Shown here: positions 23,601 through 32,352 of the stretch, piece after piece
How the letters are laid out: every line of letters begins with the position of its first letter
How positions within the stretch are numbered: position 1 is the first letter of the stretch
Assembly: GCA_947396885.1 (NCBI GenBank)
Contig: OX377201.1
Location: 2,771,879-2,835,878 of the forward strand
Origin: Heligmosomoides polygyrus polygyrus
Lineage: Eukaryota > Nematoda > Chromadorea > Rhabditida > Heligmosomidae
Direction: 5' to 3'
Length of the DNA: 64,000 bases
The notes under the pieces: generated by a model
Told to the model about the DNA's origin: nothing
Database searches by the model: none
The model's input: only the letters and a program-made list of their open reading frames with translations
Translations under genes and position numbers: made by a program

Positions 23601-26600
23601 AATACAGATTAATTTTAATTATGGATTTCGCTGATTAAGCATCGGATTGGGACTCTCATTACCTGTTTCTCGACACGTAGAGAATGAGCGCTTCTGAAAA
23701 TAAATCGCGTGCTCGTGATGGAGGGTGGATGGACTTCATATGCGCAGTGAAAATTCTGCCCTACCATATCCCACTGCACTAATCTATATAGTAAAACCAC
23801 TTTTTTTACTGTGAGAAAGCCTAAAGAAGAAAGGAGGAAGATTGGGGTTGTTCTATTCTCAGGGTTTGGCGGCGAAGCCCACAACCAGATGGGATGGGGT
23901 TGTTCTATTCTCGGGGTTTGGGAGCGAAGACCCCATCCTGACGTTTGGCGGCCGCTAGGCCGTTGAAGTCTGGTTATCGAAGATTCGAACAATTATTCGA
24001 CTATATTCGTTCGAGCGCAATTATTCAAGCTTTGCACTGTCCGTTGGTAGAAGGCGCTCTACTGGTTGCGCAGGTAAGGCCTAGTTTATACTTCCGCCGA
24101 CTGGCGTGGAGGAACTGCAGACGCATGTCCCATATTCCTGCACCGGCTTCTAGTAAAGTAGCTAAGGACTAGAAATCTGTTCCTGAGGACGGTGTGCGCT
24201 CGTCGATCTGATAAAGTCGTTTCGTTTTTTTCGCTCTCAATCAAACCCTCTCTTCCAGGGAGCTTTACGTGCAATTGTATCTAGGAAACGTTTAGACTAA
24301 CTGCGTTGCAATTCGTTGAACACTGTGCGCTGACACTTTGCAAAGTTTAATTTCAGAATGTGCGCGTGGAGCGCAGTCGGAGGAGGCGCCGACTGTCGCC
24401 TGCACCCGATACCAGGTTCCTGGTTCGGATTTTCCGCGCAGGCCAACCAAGCCTTCCATCCCTCCGGGGTCGGTGAATTGGTGCCAAACTTGTCTAGAAA
24501 GGATAAAGCGCTGACTTATTCATCGGCTGGCCACCGCATGTCATTGTATGGCCAAATACGCATTCATGTCGCCTCCACGACATCCCGTAGATGTAGAATG
24601 CGTGGCACATCCCAAAGTGGATTGAATGACGCCGTCCTTTATCGTTTAATTTCAGAAGCATCACTTTTGCACAGACTACATGAAGAATATGGTAATGATG
24701 CCCAAAATCGTCGAAGAAGAAAATTGATGAATGTTGACGGGCTACGACTGTTTTTGTTAAAGTTTTCAAACTCATCGCCACTTCACCTCTTCATATAAGA
24801 GCAGAGGAAAAATGTTATAAAAGGGTTGAATAAAAAGCAACCTGACTCTGTGGTATGATAGATGTCCACTCAACTCGCCCCTAATCCTTAACAGGTACTT
24901 ACTTAATATGCCATTTTCTACATTTTCGAGCGCTTATCTAGAGTGAGCGCTTGAAGCGCAGTCGGAGAAGGCGCCGGCTATCGTGTGCACCTGATACCAA
25001 AGCACTTGGTTGGGATTCTCACCCAGGCCAACCAAGCCTCCCTTTCCTTCGGGTCCGTGAATTGGTACCAGACTCGTCTGCGAAGGCTAAAACACTGACC
25101 TCTTCATCGGCTGATCATCACGAGTCATTGTATGGCTAGATACGTATTCAAGGCTCGAATTCATGAGCGCGCCTGGATGTAAATCCTACCCCAATTTACC
25201 ACGATGGGCATTTACGGGCCACTTACCGGGAACTTACCTCTGTTTCTCATTCATGACCACAAAAGCAAGGGTTTCGCTCCCTGTCGAGTATTGATTTGGC
25301 GGGTGAGTTGGCAACGGGCCAGGGTCGTTGCGTTGGGTCAGAAATTAACAGGGAGCAAACCCTTGCTTTGACGGTGAACGTTCCCGGACGCGCTAGCGAG
25401 GTAGCGTTTACCTCAAAGTTTACCGCTGGTTTTCTTCGCCGCGCTTTCATGAATCGCTAGTAAGTGGAGTGGCGGTAGATTTCACACTTACCGGCTGGTA
25501 AGCCCCTCATGAATCCAGGCCTTGATTTCCTCTGCTATATCTCGTACAAATATTAGTTAGTAGTAAACGCTAGCAAACAATAGCGATCGATCAATCGAGG
25601 GGGATAGAGTGTATCGACTTGTGCCCGTAGACGACCGTTCAAAATCGATCAATTACTTCCAAGCGAAAGAGTAATAGACGGTGCTACTCAATCCTTTTTG
25701 GGATGCGCCACGCATTATACTTCCACGTGATGTTGGGAAGACGAATGCGCTATATGGTTATACAATGGCATGTGGTAGCCAGTCAATGGAAAGTCAGGGC
25801 ATTACTCTTCCCAGACGAGTGGTACCAATTTATCGACCCCGGAGAGAGGGAAGGTTTAGTTGGCCTTACCAATTTAGACGCTTGAAGCGCAGTCGGAGAA
25901 GGTGTTGGCTGTCGTGTGCAGTCGATACCAGATTCGTGGTTCGATTTCCCACCCAGGCCAACTTAGCATTCCTTCCCTTCGACATCGGTGAACTGTTACC
26001 AAGCTTCTCTGGAAAGGATAAAGCACTGTCTAATTCATCGGCTGATTACCACAAGTCATTGCAAGGCCATATACGTATTCAGGCCGCCTCCACCAGATCC
26101 CGCCGACGTAAAATGCGTGTCGCCTCCCAAAAAAGGATTAAGTAACGTTGTCCTTTATCCTATACCCTCTGCACTGCTCCTAATTTTTTATCGCGCACCC
26201 CTTCCTACGAAAGTGATCAGATCCAGTTCCTTCATCTTGTTCTTCCGTACATCTCCATGTTACCTGATCATCAGGGTAAGGGTGAAACAGCCGGTATAGT
26301 AGTCCGTTTTCTTCTTGTTATTTTTTATTACATAATATATTCACCGGTCTTCTGTTCTTCAATATCTAACGTTATTATGACACTATTCTCGTAAAGCCAC
26401 TGACCATAAAATGCACGGCGTAAACCAACAGAGCAGAATAGTCAGTAAAACTGTGGAAATAACGCTTTTATAGAAAGTCAAATAGCCAAACGCAGAGCTG
26501 TACATCGAAGTGACGTATACACCACGAACGGATAGGGCACAGAATAGAACTCCAGATGTCAGCACCTAGATGGTCGCTCGTTAGTGCTCGGTTGTATCCT

Positions 26601-26682
26601 TCATAATGAACAGCTAACTGCTTACAAGTCCCAACAACGTTGAGGCGACAATGTACCACGGCTCTGTTTCGGTGATGGCCAT
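11522..26682 (-). CDS. Srx-type seven-transmembrane chemoreceptor, gene A (7 exons, 322 aa)
   Basis: Spliced CDS on the minus strand: 26682-26626, 26565-26405, 22161-21941, 18215-18046, 13200-13129, 12999-12866, 11675-11522. Every junction is GT-AG and the phases (0,2,1,0,0,2) fit without a stop. Order: start ATG and TM1 (res. 9-30), loop with [10 protein letters not shown]2 (about 50-72), TM3 ending [11 protein letters not shown] (about 105-115; the nematode counterpart of the DRY region), TM4 (about 125-143), extracellular loop with two Cys, TM5 ending [10 protein letters not shown], basic third intracellular loop (exon 5), TM6, and TM7 ending [12 protein letters not shown], then a Ser-rich tail. 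This order is that of the Srx family, chemosensory G-protein-coupled receptors of nematode sensory neurons. No catalytic or ligand residue can be named. Introns 2, 3 and 4 are 3.7-4.8 kb and packed with transposons. The gene appears intact. Srsx or Srt would be the alternative family. Confidence 0.85.
11808..12620 (+). pseudogene. RTE-type LINE 3' fragment in intron 6 of srx gene A
   Basis: Fragmented frames encode the region after the reverse transcriptase of RTE elements: [50 protein letters not shown] and [10 protein letters not shown]. At least two stops and one frameshift break it. Inserted on the strand opposite to the host gene. Related fragments are at about 31000-31100, 58690-59010 and 61000-61080. 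Confidence 0.7.
12866..12999 (-). CDS. srx gene A exon 6 (TM6 and start of TM7)
   Basis: Acceptor [28 protein letters not shown] through [12 protein letters not shown]. Donor GTACGT, phase 2. 41 of 44 residues equal gene B. Confidence 0.9.
13129..13200 (-). CDS. srx gene A exon 5 (third intracellular loop)
   Basis: Acceptor TATTTCAG; 24 codons [24 protein letters not shown], strongly basic. Donor GTGAGA, phase 0. Too short to show as an ORF; placed by phase and by homology to gene B. Confidence 0.85.
13255..14501 (+). mobile_element. Mariner element, copy 1 (degenerate), intron 4 of srx gene A
   Basis: Inverted ends TTAGGTTGGTGCATAAGTTC and the mirrored GAACTAATGCACCAACCTAA with TA flanks. 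The transposase frame starts at 13424 ([16 protein letters not shown]). It is broken by frameshifts near 13790 and 13888 and by a deletion near 14190, and the second catalytic Asp is Gly (FQHGN). Same family as 50101-51366. Confidence 0.9.
15000..15790 (+). pseudogene. RTE-like LINE 3' fragment, strongly decayed
   Basis: Recognisable pieces in shifting frames: [57 protein letters not shown]. These match the C-terminal part of the element at 16115-17110 on the opposite strand. Lies in intron 4 of srx gene A. Confidence 0.55.
15829..17727 (-). mobile_element. maT/Tc1-mariner-type element split by an RTE LINE
   Basis: Ends are inverted (TACAGGATGAACCAAAATAA at left, TTACTTTGGTTCACCTTGTA at right). 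The transposase relic on the minus strand (17613 to 17128) has [38 protein letters not shown] and FITPSEWPP, the mid part of a maT-like DDE domain. The internal LINE (about 16115-17110) interrupts it. Confidence 0.7.
16115..17110 (-). pseudogene. RTE-like LINE fragment with YADD reverse transcriptase motif
   Basis: The minus strand reads [52 protein letters not shown], then [12 protein letters not shown] (plus 16723-16734 for YADD). A frame at 16458-16141 follows with [21 protein letters not shown] sequence. It is 5'-truncated with a few frame breaks. Nested in the maT element, itself in intron 4 of srx gene A. Confidence 0.8.
18046..18215 (-). CDS. srx gene A exon 4 (loop and TM5)
   Basis: Acceptor ATTTCAG; encodes [16 protein letters not shown], a second Cys in GPCGQF, and TM5 ending [14 protein letters not shown]. 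Donor GTGAGC, phase 0. 170 nt, as in gene B. Confidence 0.9.
18405..20695 (+). pseudogene. CR1/Jockey-clade LINE C-terminal fragment, interrupted
   Basis: Frames encode [20 protein letters not shown], then [29 protein letters not shown] (18598-18645), and after an interruption [20 protein letters not shown] (20240 on), the usual C-terminal order of CR1-like LINEs. It ends in an (ATAAAG)n tail at 20670-20692. Lies in intron 3 of srx gene A. Confidence 0.65.
18825..19835. repeat. Inverted-repeat pair with tRNA-like segments inside the CR1 fragment
   Basis: 18825-19165 is mirrored at 19495-19835, for example CCACAGGCTGGCCGTGTGAC. Each arm contains a tRNA-like block with a GGTTCGCTTCCCG B-box-like sequence in the right arm. 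The arms also share a coding-like GFR(P/A)PMELQVET segment. Confidence 0.6.
20968..21011. repeat. Short hairpin
   Basis: AAAATGTGTCTGA is mirrored by TCAGACACATTTT around an 18-nt loop. Confidence 0.6.
21044..21552. mobile_element. Foldback element with ends GATTTTGCGGATCTATCCTA
   Basis: The left end (about 21050) and right end (about 21545) are inverted copies around TATCCTAGTCCGGGG. The interior has two direct copies of a 70-bp unit (CCGCC-GACATGTTATAACCAGGAT) at 21238-21372. A related tip occurs at 33955-33985. Confidence 0.55.
21941..22161 (-). CDS. srx gene A exon 3 (TM3-TM4)
   Basis: Acceptor CATTTCAG; completes Trp73, then 73 codons including [30 protein letters not shown] and the TM4 stretch. 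Donor GTGAGT, phase 1. 221 nt, as in gene B. Confidence 0.9.
22310..22490. repeat. ATTCGAA-rich patch
   Basis: At least ten occurrences of TTCGAA, ATTCGA or TCGAAT occur in 180 bases, partly palindromic. No gene. The rest of 22162-22700 (intron 2 of srx gene A) shows nothing else recognisable. Confidence 0.45.
22705..23240. repeat. 42-bp minisatellite interrupted by a MITE
   Basis: Units of TAGGGATTCAGAAGACGTGC-type sequence occur at about 22708, 22751, 23153 and 23196. Two units lie on each side of the MITE at 22794-23152. Confidence 0.75.
22794..23152. mobile_element. Tourist-like MITE, tip GGCCTATGTCATACC
   Basis: The 359-bp element begins GGCCTATGTCATACC and ends with its reverse complement, flanked by TTA at 22791-22793 and TTA at 23153-23155. 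Inserted in a minisatellite, so the TTA duplication is clear. The interior is rich in GCTAGCGAA motifs. Confidence 0.8.
24078..24130. mobile_element. Isolated MITE tip GGCCTAGTTTATACTTCCGC
   Basis: One end only, preceded by TAA at 24075-24077. No matching right end was found, so this is a truncated MITE. Confidence 0.4.
24360..24650 (+). mobile_element. tRNA-derived SINE, copy 1
   Basis: Head with the A box GAGCGCAGTCGG and B box GGTTCGGATTTTC, body CCAAGCCTTCCATCCCTCCG, then the 3' region ending CCGTCCTTTATC. Full length, about 290 bp; in intron 2 of srx gene A. The family has a tRNA-like head (GGGCG/CGCCC acceptor-like pairing) and a (TTTATCC)n tail. Confidence 0.85.
24945..25155 (+). mobile_element. 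SINE, copy 2 (3'-truncated)
   Basis: Head GAAGCGCAGTCGGAGAAGG; ends at about 25155, where a different foldback element begins. Confidence 0.8.
25155..25530. repeat. Foldback element with CATGAATCCAGGCC end
   Basis: The left end CAAGGCTCGAATTCATGAG and right end CTCATGAATCCAGGCCTTGA are imperfect inverted copies. The interior (CAAAAGCAAGGGTTTCGCTC) has a reverse-oriented relative at 52260-52545. It interrupts SINE copy 2. Confidence 0.5.
25680..25870 (-). mobile_element. SINE, minus-strand copy (head lost)
   Basis: GGGATGCGCCACGCATTATACTT and ACGAGTGGTACCAATTTATC are the reverse complement of the SINE body. It abuts copy 3 in head-to-head orientation at about 25872. Confidence 0.75.
25879..26163 (+). 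mobile_element. SINE, copy 3
   Basis: GAAGCGCAGTCGG A box, GGTTCGATTTCCC B box (the best match to the tRNA consensus in the window), full body and GTCCTTTATCC tail. Confidence 0.85.
26405..26565 (-). CDS. srx gene A exon 2 (TM1-TM2)
   Basis: Acceptor ATCTAG; encodes [15 protein letters not shown], then [12 protein letters not shown], then TM2 ending CWFTPCIL. Donor GTCAGT, phase 2. 161 nt, exactly as in gene B. Confidence 0.85.
26626..26682 (-). CDS. srx gene A exon 1
   Basis: ATG at 26682; encodes 19 residues ([19 protein letters not shown]), the start of TM1. Donor GTAAGC, phase 0. Intron 1 is only 60 bp. Confidence 0.75.
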
Positions 26683-26789
26683 CTTCCTCCACACAACAAC
26701 GGCAGTCTATGAAGGATTGACAGTTGGTACAGTTGGTACTCGGGAAGAAATGACGGCGCTGGATCTTCTGGAAGGAGTTCAATTTAAGC

Positions 26790-27140
26790 AAAATATAGGT
26801 TTGCCAGAAATATTAATAATCTCTCCACTTCAACACGGCTTCCAGAGGGGAAAATCGACGGTTACTGCCATGCATAAGGCAACGGACACTGTTTTTCTAT
26901 CCGTTAGGAAGGGAAACAGTAGACGTGGTTTACATGGACTCCTCTAAGGCTTTCGATAAGGTTTCTCATTCGAAGTTGATTGCTAAGCTTAGCGTCGTCG
27001 GAAATAATTTCGTGGATTAGAGAGTTCCTTTCAGGTGGAACTCTCAGAGTTCGTATTAAGGACAGCTTTTCCACTCCAAAGGTAGCTACTAGTGGAGTTT
27101 CTCATGGTGGAGTATTGTATCCTGTACTGTTTAACATTTA
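26790..27140 (+). pseudogene. CR1-type LINE reverse transcriptase fragment
   Basis: Two frames encode PLQHGFQRGKSTVTAM, VYMDSSKAFDKVSHSKLIAK, FLSGGTLRVRIKDSFSTPKV and SGVSHGGVLYPVLFNI, which are the RT core motifs up to the GVPQGSVLGPLLFNI-like block. Two frame breaks. It sits immediately upstream of srx gene A (start 26682), so it may lie in that promoter region. Confidence 0.75.
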
Positions 27141-27250
27141 ACGAGGCCACCAAGAGACGTTTGTCGCTGGGAACTCTTGAGCTGATACACCAGCGAAAAA
27201 TGGAGCAGCACGAAAAATATTATTTGAAAATTAAGCTAGAAACTGGAAGA
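27140..27250 (+). pseudogene. RTE-like linker fragment
   Basis: RRLSLGTLELIHQRKMEQ resembles the RLSPETLELIRQR segment of RTE-type polyproteins. Short; assignment by motif only. Confidence 0.35.
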
Positions 27251-27449
27251 CTATTATTATAATTCAACGTTTATTGTAGAAACAATGCTTAAAATAGATT
27301 AAAAACTAAAAAAACTATTTTATTTGAGCTTTAAATGTGAAATCATACATCTTCACTTCTATTTTTTATGTAAGCAGTATCTGCACTTCAATCAAAGGAA
27401 AATCACGAAAATTGCGACATTCTCGACGAGCTCATGACGCAAAAAATTC

Positions 27450-27595
27450 TGCACTTTGAAAAGCCGTCAAGGGCAAACTTCACCGAAATCCTGCAGGAAG
27501 CATCAGGAAACTAGCAAAGGATCACAACGCAAGTCGTTCAACCGTTGCAACGACTGATCAGGGATGATCTTGGATTGTAGCCCTACAAATTCGCG
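27450..27595 (+). pseudogene. Helix-turn-helix fragment of a maT/Tc1-like transposase
   Basis: RKLAKDHNASRSTV followed in another frame by QRLIRDDLGL is the N-terminal DNA-binding pattern of maT-like transposases. It is cut by the MITE pair at 27599. Confidence 0.4.
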
Positions 27596-27598
27596 AAA

Positions 27599-27767
27599 TC
27601 GTGGTGCCGCGCCGTGTAGCGGCGCAAGTATAAACTAGGGCTTAGGCCCCGATTATACTTCGTCGCGGCGCGACGCGATGGCCACGCAATGAGGCGAAAT
27701 TGATCGATCGCGTCGCACAATCAATATGGCCACTATACGTCGCGCCGCGACGAATATAAACGGGGCC
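27599..27767. mobile_element. Two abutting Tourist-like MITEs sharing one TTA
   Basis: The right end of the first (…AAGTATAAACTAGGGC, to 27641) is followed by TTA (27642-27644), then a complete second element (27645-27767, GGCCCCGATTATACTTCG…ATATAAACGGGGCC) and TTA again. The first is only a right half. Confidence 0.75.
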
Positions 27768-28111
27768 TTACGTGCGATTACAAGCTCGACCGGATTTCCT
27801 CCACAAACGAGGAGAATGTACGTATTTACTGTCGAATCACTCCAAAATGCGTAGAATCAACGAAGTATGTTGCCAAAAGGAACTTCCAGAGCCGCCAACG
27901 TCGGAAGGACTGCTTTTCCACAGTCCGTGATGGTGTAGGATGGAATGTCGAGCCTGGACAAGACCAAGCTTGTTTCTATTCAAAAAGAAGTTAAGAACAA
28001 TGCCGAAATCAACAGGAGGAAATTCTGGAGGATGTGTTAGTAACTTGGGCACAAAAAATGCTAAACACAGCAATATTGGGCCCCAGCTCTCTGTCAAGAA
28101 GACTCTGGAAT

Positions 28112-28360
28112 GGTCTGAAAGGTGCCGACTGTCGCGTGCACCCGATGCTGGGCTCCTGGTTCGGGTTCTGCGCAGGCCAAGCAAGCCCTCCATCCCTCCA
28201 GCGTCGGTGAATTGGCACCGGACTTGTCTGGGAAGGATAAGGCGCTGACTTGTTCATCAGGTCATTGTACGGCTAAATACGCATTTACATGGTTCCCACG
28301 AGATTCCGTCGAGGGTAGAATGCGTGGCACATCCCAAAAAGAGCGCCGTCCTTTATACTT
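28112..28360 (+). mobile_element. SINE, copy 4 (5'-truncated)
   Basis: GTGCCGACTGTCGCGTGCAC through to CATCCCAAAAAGAGCGCCGT; the A box is missing. Confidence 0.8.
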
Positions 28361-28491
28361 TTTCTCCTCTCTTCTCAGGGAAGCTCTTTGGATAAGTCCC
28401 GAACGTTTTAAGACGTGAAATCAGGCATAAAGGGTCACTTCTGCGACCGCATGAGCATGAAGAATAGAATAATGGTCACACATGGATTGCG

Positions 28492-28783
28492 TGGGCGCGT
28501 GTAGCGCAGTCGGAGGAGGCGCGACTGTCGTGTGCACCCTATACCATGTTACTGGTTCGGATTTCCCGCCCAGGCCAACCAAGCCTTCCATCCCTCCGGA
28601 GTCGGTGAAATGGTACCAGACTTGTCTGGGAAGGATAGAGCGCTGACTTGTTCATCGGCTGGCCACCGCAATTCATTGTATGGCCAAATACGCATTCATT
28701 TCGCCTCCACTACATCCCGTAGAAGTAGAATGCGTTGGCGCATCCCAAAAGGGATTGAGTAACGCCGTCCTTTATCCTTTTAT
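28492..28783 (+). mobile_element. SINE, copy 5
   Basis: GGGCGCGTGTAGCGCAGTCGG head, GGTTCGGATTTCC B box, CCGTCCTTTATCCTTTTA tail; complete. A separate tail fragment follows at 28850-28890. Confidence 0.85.
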
Positions 28784-29279
28784 GGATTGCGTCACTTCTT
28801 CAAAAACGTGCCATAGAGTGCTGTAGAAGAAGCGCAGCCTAAAAGAAGTTGAATAGCGCCGTCCTTTATCGTTTATCCCTTTATTTAATTGTTTTATTAC
28901 TTAAATAGAAGTCAATAATTTCTAAGGAGGTCAACCAATTTTTGAGCATGAACGCCATCCAGACCCGATAATTAGTTTTTTATTCGCATTTTTGCACACT
29001 CCTCCCTTTCGTTTCAAAGCATATCTATCGATCCTAAGTCAGCCAATGTGGTTTCGATTGCAACAGGCTATGGTGGTGGTGAACAAAGCAGGAAGACAAC
29101 ATAGGAGCCAATCTCTGTCCCATAGCCAACCCTCTAACATGCTTGTAGTACTCTCCACCCTTCTAGTACAAAGAAGAGCATAATTAGAAATATGTTTTGA
29201 ACCGCCACATCAGTTTCGTCTGATAGTGAACAGAAACTGTTCCCGATGAATATTGCGCTTAATATTGCGAAAAGTAATG

Positions 29280-29873
29280 GGTATCCAGGGGAGCACTGGC
29301 GAACGGCATGCAGACTGCAAGACAGCAACGCTGTTCGACAAGAGGAAGAGGTATGAAAATACCCTTTTGCGTGCCTATCATCTCAAACGAATTAAGTTCG
29401 GAGATACACAGGTGTGTTCGTAACGCTGATCTCCACGATGTGGTGAGCGTTATTGACATCCCTCCTAGCCCCTTAAAAATGCAACTGGTTCGAAATCGAA
29501 TCTACGATAGGATGTGCCTCACACCATCTGCGTTGTGTGCCCTAACAGGAAAGAAGGTGACTGTATGAATCGGGTGTGGTTTATCAGATGTCATGTAATG
29601 AATGTGGGTAGAGTTACATAGAGGAAACCGGAAGACCCCTCTGTGTCAGAATAAAGGAGCATTTGGATGGCCTTAGAAATGGTAAAGTCCAGACTTTTTT
29701 TTGGGGGGGGGGATCACAGGGTTCGATGCCATGCTGGCGCGTTGATTGAGGTCACAGTGTCGATTTTAGCGCGAGAGAGTGGCATATCGGCGCGCAGGAC
29801 ATTAGAAGCGCTTTGGATCGCAGCTACAAGTCCTCGGGTCAACCGGAAGGAGGAGTGCCTGGCGGTATCATAA
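29280..29873 (+). pseudogene. Penelope-like element C-terminal region with GIY-YIG domain
   Basis: Frames encode MKIPFCVPIISNELSSEIHR, LKMQLVRNRIYDRMC, GVVYQMSCNECG*SYIEETG (the GIY-YIG-like core, with a stop in place of one residue), RPLCVRIKEHLDGLRN, then DFSARESGISARRTLEALWI-like sequence. This is the order seen after the RT of Penelope-like retroelements. Several stops and a poly-G insertion at 29700. Followed by the matching 3' terminal region. Confidence 0.75.
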
Positions 29874-29879
29874 GAGCTA

Positions 29880-30215
29880 GCACCCTTCGCACAGCTCTGT
29901 GGGTTTCGATCTTCGTGATCTTATCCACAGCTGATTAAGTCGGTTTGTCTCGGGGCCAAAGCTCATTCACCCACGTCTACGTCCCTCTGCGAGTGGTGGT
30001 GGTCCGCTTCTGCATCCACCTCTGAGGTTAGTCGTTGGAAACTGTGGTGTCAGATCACGTCCCTGTTTTCGCTAAGGCTAGTAACCTGTAGAATGAAATG
30101 ATGTTTGGGCTGGTAGTCTTGTAAATGTTATCGGCTATTCTAGGCTCTGAAGAAGGCGAAAGTCGCCGAAATGTAGGCCGAATAAAGAAGAGCGTAACGA
30201 TCTTGGATAAAGGCT
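29880..30215 (+). mobile_element. Penelope-like 3' terminal region
   Basis: Follows the GIY-YIG relic directly. CCTGTAGAATGAAATGATGT resembles the pieces at 3440 and 6173, and a hammerhead-like motif sits at 30147. Confidence 0.55.
30147..30195 (+). ncRNA. Hammerhead-ribozyme-like core downstream of the Penelope relic
   Basis: CTGAAGA (30147-30153), stem II AGGCGAAAGTCGCC (30154-30167), GAAA (30168-30171), then TGTAGGCCGAATAAAG, with AT/AT able to close a minimal stem III and ATA as a possible cleavage triplet. Position next to a GIY-YIG relic agrees with hammerheads known from Penelope-like elements. Fold assessed by eye. Confidence 0.5.
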
Positions 30216-30869
30216 ACAACAAGAATAATACACTAACAGGAAGATGATAGTTTCTATGATCGGGAACCTGTGTGCTTCAGATGGCATTTCAGTAGCAGAT
30301 CAGAAGCGAAAGCAATAGAATGGTCATGTTTGAGGAAGCGGCTAATAGACCGAAATGTGTAACAATTTGAAGGCAATTTTTAATTGAGTCCGGTGGGCGG
30401 GCCATAACTACGACGAGAAAGTGTGGAGCTTTCCAGGGAAGCGAGCTTAATGCGTTCAAGCAAACAAGCACTAAGGGCAATTGAGATGTGTGCTCTCTCA
30501 GGAAATTGTGGGAATTCCATCGGTTCATGGGAAATTTTCGTCAAGAACGAAAGTATGCTTTCGTCAAAGCTTAATAATTCAAAGCCAGCCAGCTCCAGAT
30601 AAAACAGGGCGGAGGGTGGTGTCACGCTACACTTCGAAGATATCATACTTCCTGCATTTTTTCCATATTCTGAGCTTCTGCACGCTGCAGAACACTTAAA
30701 AATAACGAAATTGCAGGGCATAGTGATACTACGCTCTATTTACATTGTTGTTTTCCTCGTTAGGTTACCAGTGTTGTGCAGGATTGCTTTGTTTGTCACT
30801 TCCCTGTTTCATGAGGGCACTAAGATGAAGTTAAATAAATAAATATTTACCTTAGATTGGAGCTTCTTC

Positions 30870-30990
30870 TAAAAAACAGGATGCCTCTGAAATCAAAGTG
30901 AACGTCTTCTAAATTGAAACCAGCTTCTAACAGGTTGGGCTACACTTACAAGCTAAACTATAGACTCTCCAAAATGGATAGAATAATTTT
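30870..30990. repeat. Fragment of the AT-rich repeat also at 39340 and 62740
   Basis: CTGAAATCAAAGTGAACGTC and CTATAGACTCTCCAAAATGG match those copies. The stretch 30240-30870 shows only an AAATAAATAAA end at 30828 and no gene. Confidence 0.4.
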
Positions 30991-31100
30991 TTCGCCCGCA
31001 CTCCTTCCTGGATCACTCTGGCATACGATAGATGAAGAAATGAAGACGCTGTACGAACTCAGTCAAGCGATTCTATGATCAATGGGCCGACAGGTGATCA
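30990..31100 (+). pseudogene. RTE 3'-end remnant
   Basis: CTCCTTCCTGGATCACTCTGG and TGATCAATGGGCCGACAGG match the 3' end of the RTE fragment at 12430-12515. Confidence 0.4.
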
Positions 31101-31118
31101 AGCCTGTCCAAGTTCGAC

Positions 31119-31304
31119 TTTCGATAAACCTTGGCATATTGACTTCAGATCGATGTTGACTTGTTTAGCTGGTAGCCAAGGTTGGTATCACGTTTATTTG
31201 ACTCGCGCCGAAACGGCGAGGTCGCCGAAACGTAAGCCGAGTCAAATAAACGTGATACCAACCTTGGCTACCAGCTAAACAAGTCAACATCGATCAAGCC
31301 TGTG
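31119..31304. mobile_element. Palindrome of Penelope-type terminal sequence
   Basis: TCGATGTTGACTTGTTTAGC is mirrored by GCTAAACAAGTCAACATCGA, arms about 57 bp. The centre holds GGCGAGGTCGCCGAAACG, part of the hammerhead core without its CTGANGA block. The left flank matches the 70 bp present only in unit 2 of the duplication. Confidence 0.65.
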
Positions 31305-31511
31305 TTGGAGGACACATCTGCCGTACTTTGGGGCAGATTGTCGAAGGCCTGGCGCAATCCATTTACCACAAATATCCTGTTCTTTATGCGCATGCGGTTG
31401 CAGAAGTAATTTTTTGTGCACGATTTCGTGATTTGATGATTTTTTGTGATTTTTTGGAGTAATTTTTTGTGCCCGATTTCTCTGGGACTTGTGGAAATGT
31501 GGAGAGCGGAT

Positions 31512-31804
31512 AAGGAGGAGAAGGGACGGCGTCGCTCAAACCGTTTTGGTGTGCGCCACGCATTCTACTTCTGTCTGTTGGCGAGTTGAATACGTTTTTG
31601 GTCTAAAGAATAACTTGATGGGTGACCAGCCGATGAATTAGTCAGCACTTCATCCTTCCCAGACAAGTCTGGCACCAATTCACCGACCCAACGACCCCGG
31701 AGGGATGGAAAGGTTGGTTGGCCTGGGCGGGAAATCGAACCAGGAACCTGGTATCGGGTGCACGCTACGGCCGGCACCTCCTCCTACTGCGCTACACGCG
31801 CCCA
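31512..31804 (-). mobile_element. SINE, minus-strand copy 6
   Basis: Reverse complement of the family: body ACAAGTCTGGCACCAATTCA, B box region GAAATCGAACCAGGAACC, head ACTGCGCTACACGCGCCC. Confidence 0.85.
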
Positions 31805-32352
31805 AGTGAGTAGAGAGGTAACACAGGTATTTAAGAAGTAGGATACAAAACTTGGAAGTGTAGTATTCATAATGGAAGGCAAAAGATACGTTTAATGTCT
31901 TCTTAGCATCTATGTCAAGGTGTTCTGTAAGACACCCGAGAAATAGTATCGCTTGTTAACGGACTTGATGCTTTGCATGCCACCACAACAAGCGAGTTGA
32001 ATGCAACCCGTTGAACGGAGAACTGTAATGAATGCGAGAAAAGCGTCCAAGAAACTCAAGGTGGGATAGGTGTCATTCCACAGACGTCGCTGAAGAACCT
32101 ACGGTGTGAAGGATTCGTAAGGTATAGACACAACTCAAAGTGAACGAGGCGCAGGCGAAGAGACGACGACAATTTCGCAAACGAAGGCTATTGAGGTGTG
32201 GAGCATGACAGGATTTTGTAGCCGCTGCTCACTGACGTAAAAACGTTCACAATCGGGCAACCTCAAAGAGCAGTCTGCACTTGCGATGACAACCGGAGAA
32301 CAACACCATGGATAACCGTGTAGGGCACGATGGAACCTTGCCTGGATAGGGA

